Assembly (NCBI GenBank): GCA_910591455.2
Contig: OU342811.1
Span: forward strand, 6,552,947-6,616,946
Direction: 5' to 3'
Origin: Pholis gunnellus
Lineage: Eukaryota > Chordata > Actinopteri > Perciformes > Pholidae
Length of the DNA: 64,000 nt
A program made the translations under genes and the position numbers. This document shows, piece after piece, positions 9,599 through 19,291 of this stretch; position 1 is the stretch's first letter, and each line of letters starts with the position of its first letter. Below the pieces are notes generated by a model. It saw only the letters and a program-made list of their open reading frames with translations, was not told the DNA's origin and searched no databases.

Positions 9599-11130
9599 CA
9601 CTGTAAGACATTTCAAGTCAGTTAAACTTGCAAATGAACGTTCACCTGCTGCCTTGAAAATGCATGTTAACTCAATTTGAAGACGGCATTTGATTCAACT
9701 TTGAAATTAAAGTTCATTAAGTTGATTTAACTGCAATGTTCTAGTTCTCTTAACATTACTGTTTAAGTTATCAGAGTTGATTGAACTTTTTGTCACTCGT
9801 TTGAACTTGGTACAGCGAGTTAAAACAAAGAGTTGTTTTACATTATCGGGTTAATAAAACGTTCCTGACCTAGTGAAACCAACACGCATTTCTGCATTAT
9901 TGTAGTTCAGTTTTAAGTTAAAATAACTTAACTATGTGTATACAAATTGCCATTTCAAGATAAGAGGATTTAAATTCCAAATTGGTTTCAACTTATATTT
10001 AAAAGTTAACTTGACTGATAAAAAAAAAAATCACCCATAATTCTTACTTCTGATAAAAAAAATATAGCATTTATTTGAAGATACGATACAAAAGCTTTAA
10101 CATTGGGTTTAAGTACATCTCAAACATGCCGACACTTAAATAGCTGTTTAAAACAATGTTCCCACATACAAGTGGAGACATTCTGACAGAAGGTGGGGTT
10201 GTGGACAGACAGTTGTACAGTGACAAATGTGAGATAATTACAAGAGGTCCATAAAATCAATCAGAAAAATGTTGCATACTAATACAGATTAAACATGCCA
10301 TAACATCAATACAGTTATGTTTTAACATATTATATTAACATACAACATGTGTTGCCAACTAGAAGTGTTGAGGTGAGAGGGACAAATGGGAATGAGAGAA
10401 TAAGAGAGATGGGAAAAGACAAAGAGATATAGAAATAAGGTAGGGTGTGCAGAGGCAAAATGTGGGATACTGAGAACTTTATAAAAACTATATTAAACAC
10501 AATTCTAAAGATGTGTGTGCTTTCATTATAAATGTAGTGCATCACGAAAGGTTTTACATGTTTAAACAACCAAAAGTTCAGAACAGCCTGTAAGGTTTTT
10601 CGCTTTTACATTTTTCAACCAAACTTGACCTGCTTTTTCTATACCCAATATGTAACAATATGCAGGGGCTTCAGATGTGCCTTAATTAGTTTATAGGCGA
10701 TATTTGAGCAGTTTGTTTCTGAGGCCATGGATCCTTGCTGAGCATTGGTCCGGTTTAATGTTCATAATGACCCTCTGAAGAGACTCAAAGGTGTACTTCA
10801 TATTCCGGGGGTACTCCAGGTTAAGGCAGTAGATTGTTCCCATTAAAATGGCAAAGCCTGTGTGGACGTCTCTGAGCTTATGTAGGATGATCTTCTCCTC
10901 TGCTACCACAGCCACATTGAAGACTTCCAAATGAAATGCATCATGAAGTTTGCCTTTGTGTCCAATCAACAGTCCAGCCTGCATTCCTTTCATGATCACG
11001 TCAAGTATATTATTTAGTATAATATAAAACATACACATACATATATAGATATAAGCTATGATGAGTTTTCACTGATGCCTCCGTGACCAAGTTTTCATGA
11101 AACTATGTAGAAGAAAAGATGTTCACTTTG
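9599..11130 (-). mobile_element. EnSpm/CACTA element remnant
   Basis: The left edge begins CACTGTAAGACATTTCAAGT at 9599, the CACTG terminus characteristic of vertebrate EnSpm/CACTA elements. About 400 bp of sub-terminal sequence follows, dense in short aagttgattcaactt-like words (caagtcagttaaac, gttgatttaactgc, agagttgattgaac), typical of the transposase-binding ends. The minus strand inside holds an exon of the SAMD3-like cargo protein carried by fish EnSpm elements. The right terminus was not found, and the next sequence belongs to a minisatellite and a hAT element. The 10,030-10,690 interior is AT-rich without coding evidence. Confidence 0.65.
10691..10978 (-). pseudogene. Last exon of SAMD3-like EnSpm cargo protein
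   Basis: The exon opens after a good acceptor (gaatgcag, exon from 10978) in phase 0 and runs to a stop at 10691. It encodes GLLIGHKGKLHDAFHLEVFN, HKLRDVHTGFAILMGTIYCL, NLEYPRNMKYTFESLQRVIM and a C-terminal SARIHGLRNKLLKYRL. This is the C-terminal module of the fish proteins usually annotated 'sterile alpha motif domain-containing protein 3-like'. The exon itself is uninterrupted, but no upstream exons, SAM domain or promoter are visible before the hAT sequence begins at about 11,430. The gene is therefore incomplete here. Confidence 0.65.
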
Positions 11131-11258
11131 CCTAACATGTAAATTGACAGAGTTCTCATGTGTGCCCTGGTGTTCTCATGTTTCCTTACCTCCTCATCCC
11201 TCACTCCCGTAACTGTCCATCCTGGATCTGTCCCCATTGTTTTAAAAAGTCAGGAATC

Positions 11259-11427
11259 AGGGGGACTGCACTCTGGAGGCCGAGGTGGGGGGGATCAGGG
11301 GGACTGCACTCTAGAGGCCAGGGGGGGGGGGGGTCAGGGGGACTACACTCTAGAGGCCAGGGGGGGGGGGGGGGGATCAGGGGGACTACACTCTAGAGGT
11401 CGGGGGGGATCAGGGGAACTGCACTTT
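11259..11427. repeat. G-rich minisatellite, ~40-bp unit
   Basis: Four to five tandem copies share the core agggggactgcactctagag followed by gccagg and a G-run of 7 to 17 bases. The unit length varies with the G-run. The array directly abuts, and probably truncates, the hAT transposase on its right. Confidence 0.9.
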
Positions 11428-12880
11428 CGAAATTTACACTGCTGAGCCATCTTACGTTGTTGTGCAGCAGAAGGTCATCAGCATTGGCATCAATTTCTCT
11501 TAGAAATTCCCTTAACATGCGATGTTGAAGGGAAGAGGATGCACTGAGAAAGTTAATCATTCTCATAATTGTGTTCATCACCTCAGCAAATTCGTCTGAC
11601 AAAGTGGAGCACAGGACAGATTGATGAATTATGCAATGGTATGAGATGAGCTCAGGATTGTCCTCTTTCATTCTTGCCACAACGCCTTTCTCTCTCCCTA
11701 CCATGGCAGGGGCTCCATCTGTGGTTATTGAAACCACTTGTTCCAGCTCTATTCCCCTTCAGTTAACATCTCCTTTATGGCCAGATAGATGTCCTCTCCT
11801 TTTGTACTGGTCTTCAGTGGTGTAACACCCAACAGGTCTTCACAGAACTCCTTCTTCTCCTTGTTAAAGAACCTCACATAAACTAACAGCTGAGCATCAT
11901 CAGACACATCAGTGGACTCATCTACAGCTAAGCGAACACAGGATGCTTTATGAATATTTTCATCCAGCTGTGCTAGTAGATCCTGGGCTAATATTTCAGT
12001 TCTCCTTGTGGCTGAGGCTGCTGACATAGGTATTTGCTTGATTTTTTCACATAACTCTTCTTTTTGTTTCCCCTCAAGTAAAGTTCCAGCTACTGCACTC
12101 ATGCACTCCTTGACAACCTCTCCATCAGTGAATGGCTTTTTATGTTGACCCAAAATCCAAGCAACTTTCAGGGAACATTCTTAAGCACGTTGTTGGGCAG
12201 TGAATGAATTTGTTAATATTCTGGTGGAACGTTCATATTGGGCTCTTAATTCGTTTATTTTCTGTGTCCTCAGTTCGGATTGGAGTGGGTATGTTTGGTC
12301 GAAACATTTGTGTTTGGTCTCGTAGTGGCGTTTCACATTGGCGCTTTTAATAATGGCCACGGTATCTGAGCATATGAGACATAGTGGTTTTATAGCGCCA
12401 GCAGGAAGGATGAACAAATACGAGTCCGTCCATTCTTTGTTAAAAACCCTGTTTTCGAGGTCCACTTTTCTCTTTTTAGAGCACGCCATGTTAACTTGCT
12501 TCTCCAACTTACTTACTTATCTCACTGCTTCTCTTTCACTCGCTCCGTCTATCTCATTGCTTTCCGTCTCTATCACCGCTGCCGCTCCGTCTCCCGCCTG
12601 TCTGCGTAATCTCACTCGACTCACCATGCATTTTGGAATACACATTCGATTGGCTGAGTAGCGTCACGTGAGATTATTTACCATGTATGCAATTGGTCAG
12701 TGTGTTTCCTGAACTGCTGAATGAGTGCCGTAAAGGCCCAAAAAGCTGCGCAGGTTAAAACAGAAGTGCTCCGCCAAAATATATAATTCTCAATTATCGA
12801 TCAATTATAAGTCCGGGTCCGGATAGGACGGCGTCTGGGTCCGGATCCGGACCGCGGTCCGCCTATTGGCGACCCCTGCT
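11428..12880 (-). mobile_element. hAT element related to GTF2IRD2/ZBED5-like Charlie elements
   Basis: The right edge at about 12,860-12,879 reads, on the minus strand, CAGGGGTCGCCAATAGG. This is the classic CAGGGGTC hAT terminus, followed by GC-rich sub-terminal sequence. The transposase frame is listed separately. The left end is lost at the minisatellite. Confidence 0.8.
11430..12489 (-). pseudogene. hAT transposase pseudogene (GTF2IRD2-like)
   Basis: Starting at ATG 12489, the first frame (to 12181) has a basic start (MACSKKRKVD), FNKEWTDSYLFI, and a BED-like finger CLICSDTVAIIKSANVKRHY with ETKH. After a frame break, 12153-11749 continues with KPFTDGEVVKECM and RLAVDESTDVSDDAQLLVYV (catalytic Asp region), then KTSTKGEDIYLAI. 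A second break leads to 11737-11430 with SITTDGAPAMVGREKGVVAR and YHCIIHQSVLC (the conserved CxxH of hAT), then NNVRWLS. Two frameshifts and loss of everything after about NVRWLS, including the dimerisation domain, mean it cannot work. The order and motifs match the transposase-derived part of GTF2IRD2 and ZBED5-type proteins. Confidence 0.85.
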
Positions 12881-12884
12881 GTAG

Positions 12885-13735
12885 ATCATCCTGACCAAAT
12901 TTGAAGTCGATTGCATGAAGTCTGTCGGACTTAATAAAAAACGCCAGAAAACGAGGAAAATAAGACTAAAAATGCAGAAAAGGGGCGATTTACTGTCTCG
13001 CCCCCTAGTGGTTGATTGGAATGAACATTGTAGGGAATGCATCTGGATCATCTGTAAGAGTAAAAAAAAGAGAACTACTTCATGTCTGTAACATTGATAG
13101 AAGTACAACCCCCTGATCCAGGTTTACTCTGCAGAGTTAAACAGTAAACCTGTGAGATTTAAATACAGTCACGTTGCTTTCTGTCAAACATTGTTTCCCT
13201 TGGACTTTTGGGTTACTTAGATCTCCTGATTAAAAATATAACATGTAGAATAAATGATCAGTCTTAACAATCACTACTGTAACATGTACATGGTTCTGTT
13301 TGAATCCGCTCCTCTCGATCGCTGTTGAATCAAAGCTCCACGTAGCTACATGCTAAATAGGTGCTTAAACTTCCATGAGTTAGTTGTGTAATCTTTGGGT
13401 CTTTTTTGAAAGCTAAAATGTACATAAACTGTTGAAGTGAAGCACAAACCTCAATCAAAGTTATTTTTTAATTGGATATGTTTATCATCACAAACAAAAA
13501 ATACGTTACAAGTCAAACAAAAAGTGGTTGGAGTGGAGGGGTAGAGGGTGGAACGCTTAAAGAAAACAAATTCACCGTCCCATATTACTCATCCATATTT
13601 GTGCAAAGCTCACAGCAGTTCCGACAACACGTTTCGTACAATTTGTTAGGAGACAAAAAAAACTAGGTAGCGTTTCGTTTTCAACGACATGGGCCCCGTC
13701 CCTGACTGGCCCCCGAGGGCGGCAGACGGTCAGCC
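12885..13735. other. Intergenic sequence and thap8 3' UTR
   Basis: Sequence at about 12,885-13,060 looks like a dispersed fish repeat (it ends with cgccccctagtggttgattg). On the minus strand an ATTAAA-type polyadenylation signal lies at 13,467-13,472, so roughly 13,450-13,735 is the likely 3' UTR of the THAP gene. No other gene is evident. Confidence 0.45.
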
Positions 13736-16700
13736 TCACAGCTTCTCGTCGGCGGTGATCAGCGGAGTGTACAAGTACGCAGCGTCGTCCTCTTCGTAGA
13801 TGATGGTCACGGTCCCCCCGGCGTCCGACACTGCTGCGCTGGTCTGTATGTAAGCCTGAGAATGAGGCGACAACAAAGAGTGAATGCAAAGAGTCGCAGG
13901 GCACGTTTAACGGAGCGTCCCGATGAAATGTTAGAAAACACCTACAGCTAAAAGAAACCCGAGAGCAGCGACGAGTTTTTAAATTCTGTGACTCATTGCG
14001 TGCGAATACTTGTTCGCTCCTCACCCTCTCTAGCAGCTGCAGGCGCTCCTCGTTCAGCAGGTTGCTTTGCCTCAGCTGGCTCACCGTGCTCTCCAGGCCC
14101 AGCAGCTTCTCCAGGTGGCGGCGGTGGCGCTGCTGCAGCACTTTCACCTTCTTCTGCAGCTCGGCCACGATCGCCTCCAGCTGCTCCTTGCTCAGACTGC
14201 TCTTGTGGTAGCTGCGAGAGAGGGAGAGAAGGGTTGCAAAAGCGTTTATAATGAGACTTGCCAAGTTCACTCCGAAGCGTGAGGGTCGGTGCTCACCAGT
14301 GCTCCTCCAGCTGGCGTTCCAGCCGCTCCGCGCCGTCGCCGTCCTCTGACGTGCCGTCGTCCCCCTCTCCCTCGTCCGTGTCCAGCCTTTCCACGGTGAG
14401 GACCAGGGACGTCGGGGAGGGCGGCGTGTGCTTGGACACTATGGGCAGGGTGGACGTGATGGGCTTGGAGCTCAGCGCGGACGACAGCACCGTGTCCGGG
14501 CACACGCTGGGGAAAACGTTCGGGATGGTCTCGATGTAGGCGATGACTTGAGTTTCGCGGGGGTCCGAGGGCTCCTCCGCGGCGCCGCTCACGTCTTCAC
14601 TCACCAGCCCGTGGCCCTGAGTGAAGATGGCAGCGGTGATTCCGTTCAGAAGCTCATCCTGGCCCTCGCCGGCGGGGCACTCGGCCATCACGACCAGCTC
14701 CCCGCTGTTACTCAGAGCATTAACCGTCTGGAGTAAAGTAAAAGGGAAACTCTGCCCCGGTTTGAACTCGTTCACTGACGCCAGGTCAGATTCCCCGGCA
14801 TCACTCGCCTCCAGCCGGCCGGTTTCTCCCTGCTGCGATGGTTCCACAGCGATCTCGTACAAGTGCACGGTGTGCGTCGCTTCGCTTTCCGTCTCCACGG
14901 CGTCGACAGCCAGCGTCCCGTCACCTGACTCCGTTGCGCTTTGGTCGCCGGTGGCGCGAAGCCGCTTCGGCGTCCTCTCGCTGGGATCCACAGCTTTCCG
15001 TTTCTAGAAAGAAGGAGTGTGTGTTTAGCAAGAGGAACAGGACAGTGTTTACAGGTTAGCCGTAGTGTTGCTAAGATAATACTTTCTGACTGACACCAGA
15101 TATCTTAGCAGTATTGGCCAAAAGCCCGGTAAGTCTTTGAATAGATAATCAATTCAGGCCATACATATGTAGATCTGCTTAAGTGACAAGTAAATGTTTA
15201 AAAAATATATATACTTTCATTGATTTCTATCTTCTCACAATTAGGGCTGGGCGATAATTAAATACGATTTATTGACTTTCAATGGAATCTTATTGTGAAG
15301 AAATCATATATCGAAATATTGTGATACAAAATGACGTCGGCTAAATTGAAGTTGTAATTGATTAGAATTCTGCTAATGGGAAAATAAATCTAATTATTAC
15401 TTTAATCAGATTATTATGCATTGGTGGAAATGCTTATTAATTTCTCTGTAATTTCACTTAAAACTTCAGTTTATTTTTGCACTAAAGTTCTTAATTAAAT
15501 GAGAACATACTCTGTACTAAAGAAAAACAGGCCACGTGGTTATTTCATGTAGACTATTGAACTACCAGAAAACATGCTAGATTATATATCGAGATATGAA
15601 ATTAATGATTTTTTGCAATATCGCTCGACGGGATGATTGAATCATTTTGTATGAGTATTACAGAAAGCTATCAAGGAGCGCCTCTGTGTCATCATCAAAT
15701 CTTTTAAAATAAACTTTATGTTCACTCCATCATCTTTGCTGCCTGCTCTGGTTCATTTCTAGCCCATAAATAAATCAAAACACTTTTAAAATGGTACAAA
15801 TGTTAAGGAACAAATACCAGCTTCCTGAAAATGAAATCCTGTTCAGCCCGATAATGACCGTGTTTTACCTCGGCCTCCTGGAACACCGTGGGCACAGCGT
15901 CGCTCTCGAGGTAACGGATCCCCCATCGCACCTTGAAGCACGACGGCGCAAAATGCTCGTGGCAAATATACTGGTGCCGAGAGGGGGTCCAGCTGCCGCG
16001 CCGCATGTTGCTCAGCCACTGCTGCAGCCGGACCGGGTCCTGGAGAGGGAACCTGGAGCACAATGAAGACTACGGATGTGAGACACTGGACAACAGCCGG
16101 GCTCCTTCAAGAACCAAAAAAACAAACGAGCGTTGATGTTCTCCTGGTCACTGTTTTTAAGTATTGTCTTTGAGTACAATTTTGACATGTACTGTACATG
16201 AGTATTTCCATTTTATGCATCTTTATACTGATACTCTACTTTTATTTGACCGTTTTTACTTACAAAACACACAATGTGCTTATATGATATCTAGTACTTT
16301 CCTACTAATCTACCCATAAGTACACAACGAATTTAAAATTGGCTCCACATTGAGGACCATCAACAGACATGTATTCTAAATGATGAGTACTTTCTATATG
16401 TTTAGTACATTTTACTGATAATACTTCTGTACTTTTACATCTAATGGAGTATTTTCAGACTTGGGTGTTTCTACTAAAGTTAAGGATCTGAGTGCTTCTT
16501 CCTCACTGCATACTGTCTGTGAATCATCAGCTCCAGGATTAACGTAAGGCAGACATTGGGTTTTCATGCACTGGTTCATTTTAAGGGTTGGGCCTTTCAC
16601 GTGGAAAGAAAACATCCAAAATACACATTTAGGTGTGTATTTTACTTGTGTATTTGCGTCCGTAGGTCAAATCAAGATGCATTCTAATTACTAAATATAA

Positions 16701-17096
16701 CCAAAGAGCACATGTGCAGAACTTTAAAACATATTATCGTAAAGGGAATTAGCCCGACAATTAAACTTAGTCAACACCAGATTAAAAACACGATTTAATC
16801 AGGACTCAAAGGTCAAAACAAAAGACGTTAATTTAAGAGCTTACTAAAAAAAACTTGATGCTTTATACAGTGATTAATGAATTAAAATATGTAGTAAGAA
16901 TGTACGTGGTGAAAGGCTGACTTGTCGGGTAGGAACACGTCCCTTAAAGTCAGAGACGACGCCTCTGCCAGCACTACAGCTAACGTGGACTAACAGCTAG
17001 AAGACACGTTTAAGCCGCTTACTTGTAGAAGCTCTTCCTGTCGCTGCCGTTTCCGGAGTCATTTTTACAGTTTGGTGCAGAACAATATTTTGGCAT
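13736..17096 (-). CDS. thap8: THAP domain-containing protein 8-like
   Basis: Five coding exons: 17096-17023, 16052-15869, 15003-14297, 14211-14025, 13855-13736; 1272 nt, 423 aa. The THAP zinc finger (residues 1-82) begins MPKYCSAPNC, has C5, C10, C55 and H58, the invariant P27, W37, F59 and P79, and closes with AVPTVF. RWGIRYL and FPL..P.RLQ.WL match human THAP8 better than other THAPs I recall; THAP5 shares WGIRYL. Exon 3 encodes a long acidic, Ser/Thr-rich region after a basic KRK...PKRLR patch (possible nuclear signal). EHCY (320-323) fits the HCF-1-binding motif [DE]HxY and is followed by a coiled coil (about 324-386). THAP proteins bind DNA and act in transcription. It is longer than human THAP8 (about 274 aa), mainly in the acidic region. 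It is downstream of, and in tandem with, ppp5c. Confidence 0.85.
15243..15640. repeat. hAT-type MITE in thap8 intron 2
   Basis: The left edge ttagggctgggcgataatta is the common fish hAT-N terminus. The interior holds atcgaaatattgtgatacaa, and the right part ends with tatatcgagatatg and gcaatatcgctcg. It is non-coding and lies inside the intron between the THAP finger exon and the acidic exon. Confidence 0.6.
16150..16460 (-). repeat. Dispersed fish repeat (stepwise 'agtactt' element), intron 1 of thap8
   Basis: Repeated words such as gagtacaattttgacatgta, gagtatttccattttatgca and atactctacttttatttgac mark the reverse-orientation copy of a very common teleost element. A forward-orientation relative lies at 17,575-17,860. 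Confidence 0.6.
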
Positions 17097-17500
17097 CTCA
17101 GGTCACTGGAGTTGTTCGAGGCTGACTGTCTTCGTGTCCAACTACGTTCACAACAAGGTGAAACTCGTGCAGTGTGTGTTGTCAACTCGTGGCGCATAGT
17201 TGACGACTGACGATCAGCTGTTAGGAGTCGTGACGTCAAATAAATGAGACGTCAAATACATTAAAAAAGAGAGCGTTCGTAAATATATAAACAACCGTTC
17301 TTCAGACCGGGTAGCCTCTCGTCAGACTACGGGAACAAAAACGTGAGCTGCCGTGGCAGAGTCGCTCTTACCCGGCTTATCTAGCGTTAGTTCGAAGCGC
17401 CGGTTAGCATCATAGCTAGGCTAACGTTTGAGTTTAGCAGCAAGTAGCCAATCAGAGGCAGAGAAGGGGCGGGTCTTTCCGCAGGCTTTCTGGGTAGGCG
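17097..17500 (-). promoter_or_regulatory. Likely thap8 promoter/5' UTR
   Basis: The region just upstream of the thap8 ATG is TATA-less. It contains a GC box (ggggcggg at about 17,466-17,473), an ATTGG (CCAAT) box on the minus strand near 17,449 and several CG dinucleotides, and it precedes repeats. No other gene's start is visible here. The transcription start was not located. Confidence 0.4.
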
Positions 17501-17574
17501 TTCCCGCACATGCGCAGAACGGATCGAGCGGTCTGAAGGGATCGGGCACCGACTTCACTTTTTATGAAAGCTAC

Positions 17575-17860
17575 AGTGAAATACGGTGTTAGTACTCCGA
17601 ATCTTTTACTTTAGTAATACTAGCAAAGAAAAAAAAATACATCCAAATGTATCTATTTTCATGTTATTAACCTAAATCTAACAGGTAACTTCAGTTATCA
17701 AATAAATGTAGTGGAGTAAAAAGTACAATATATTTCCCTCTGATGTAGTGGAGTAGATGTATGAAGTACCAGTAAATAGTTAATACTCAAGTACAAGCAC
17801 CTCAAAATTGTACAGTGCTTGAGTTAATGTACTATATTACTTTCTACCACAAGTATGTAT
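17575..17860 (+). repeat. Dispersed fish repeat (stepwise 'agtactt' element), forward copy
   Basis: Contains gtagtggagtaaaaagtaca, gtagtggagtagatgtatga and cacctcaaaattgtacagtg, hallmarks of an abundant teleost repeat. It lies between thap8 and the 3' end of ppp5c. Confidence 0.65.
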
Positions 17861-18211
17861 ATATGTCATTTAAAAAAAACATCTTCATAACTTTGAATCC
17901 CACAGATTTTCTTGTGAAGACCCGCCCTAGGTAGCATTCACGCGCTAGCATTACTACAGTCCATGCTGGCTGAGGTACCAGAAATGTGATTTGTTCAGAT
18001 CCTACGTCCAGACCGTTGGGCTGTGCTGACCCCGTCTACTCAAGGTCGATGCCTAACCTTCATCATTCGTCTCTGCCTCAACCTACGCATGGACAGGTCT
18101 TCCTAAAAAGCTGCAGTGGGATTCTGTTCACTCAGAATAGAAAAACAGACAATAAATAACAGACATAAATAAAGATACCAGCTTGTTACTAAAATCACTG
18201 GACTAGGTTTT

Positions 18212-18217
18212 TTTATT
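18212..18217 (-). terminator. Polyadenylation signal, probably ppp5c
   Basis: AATAAA on the minus strand (tttatt on the plus strand), about 1.08 kb downstream of the ppp5c stop codon. No better signal was noted nearer the stop. Confidence 0.55.
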
Positions 18218-19291
18218 CAATATTTTTTCTCCAAACATTACACGGAATCTTTAAATGATACAGTATATATACATACACGTTAGTGTATTTCATTATCTAA
18301 AAAGTTGAGGGCCATTGGACAATGCAGCTGTGCGCTTCGAGACAGGTTTGCAGTTTGGACGTTTGTGTACGGAAGGAGTCCACGCGTGGGTCACCAGTAA
18401 TTGAACGTGTGTGTGCGTGTGTCAGGGAGACTCGAGTGCCATCGGTGTTTGCCTAACGCCAAAGCTAGTTCGGAGAGTAGACTGTGCGGGAGCTGCCGGG
18501 TGACGGTCGAGGATGAAAAACATGGAGAGCAGCGGTATCTTCCTCAACAGGAAGCAGTGCAAATTAAATGTTACCAGCTACATGACTGAACCAACTACAT
18601 ACACCACTAATGGCAAACAGCACCTTTAAGAGTACTGCCCCCCCCCCCCGGACACAATCTATTGATTTTTTTTCGGGACTGGGATCATGTGTTTTTGTAT
18701 TCCTGTAAAACAAAAATAATAAACAGACATACTGTAGGAGAGTTTGAGAAACACTGATAGACATGCTGCTCTTCACCCAGTTTACAACGCTCCAAGCTGT
18801 GTACACGGGCCAACAGTATAATACTAGCTTTCTGAGTCACAAGATGCTCCTTGCAAAAACTGAACAATCATTTTCATTACGGATCTTTGGTACAAACCAG
18901 CTATTTGATCCCATCTGCTGAGTATATCAAATATTCTAAAAACCAAGCAGCTCCAAGGAGACTCATCTGAAAGGTTGGTTTCTTTACCCGGTGATGGAAC
19001 ACATGATCGGGCAAATGGACAACGGGAATGGAGTTTTTTTTTTAGTTTTTTTTTCCAGTTTTAACCGATAACATGAAAGAACGTACCCAGTTCTGGACTG
19101 GGTGGAAGTGATCTCTTCCCATCTGAACTACACCACGTGTTTCCTGTACACTACTAGTGGAAGTTTGGTCAGGGAGAGGGATCCCTTAGGCTAAGCATGA
19201 GCATGTCCGAGCACTGTAGGGTGTGAGGTGGCTGGGATGGTTCAGGTCAGACGGGAGGGTCGTCGGTGTCACAGACGGATTGGCGCGGCCT
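18218..19291 (-). other. Probable ppp5c 3' UTR
   Basis: The stretch between the ppp5c stop and the AATAAA has no convincing open frame. It contains a C-run (about 18,638-18,647) and T-runs (about 18,667 and 19,033-19,051). An 80-codon minus frame at 18,564-18,806 matches nothing I know. Confidence 0.5.

Noticed and set aside
11259..11427. Regular direct repeats that could suggest a CRISPR-like array
   Set aside because: The repeat units are adjacent with no unique spacers, and the context is a vertebrate genome.
11158..11445. Gly-rich repetitive open frames
   Set aside because: They are translation of the G-rich minisatellite, with no sign of a real protein.
13988..15059. Several plus-strand frames of 71-128 codons
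   Set aside because: They are antisense shadows of the GC-rich thap8 exons 3 and 4.
18401..18589. 62-codon plus frame in the ppp5c 3' UTR region
   Set aside because: Short, without motifs, and opposite to the gene whose 3' UTR covers it.
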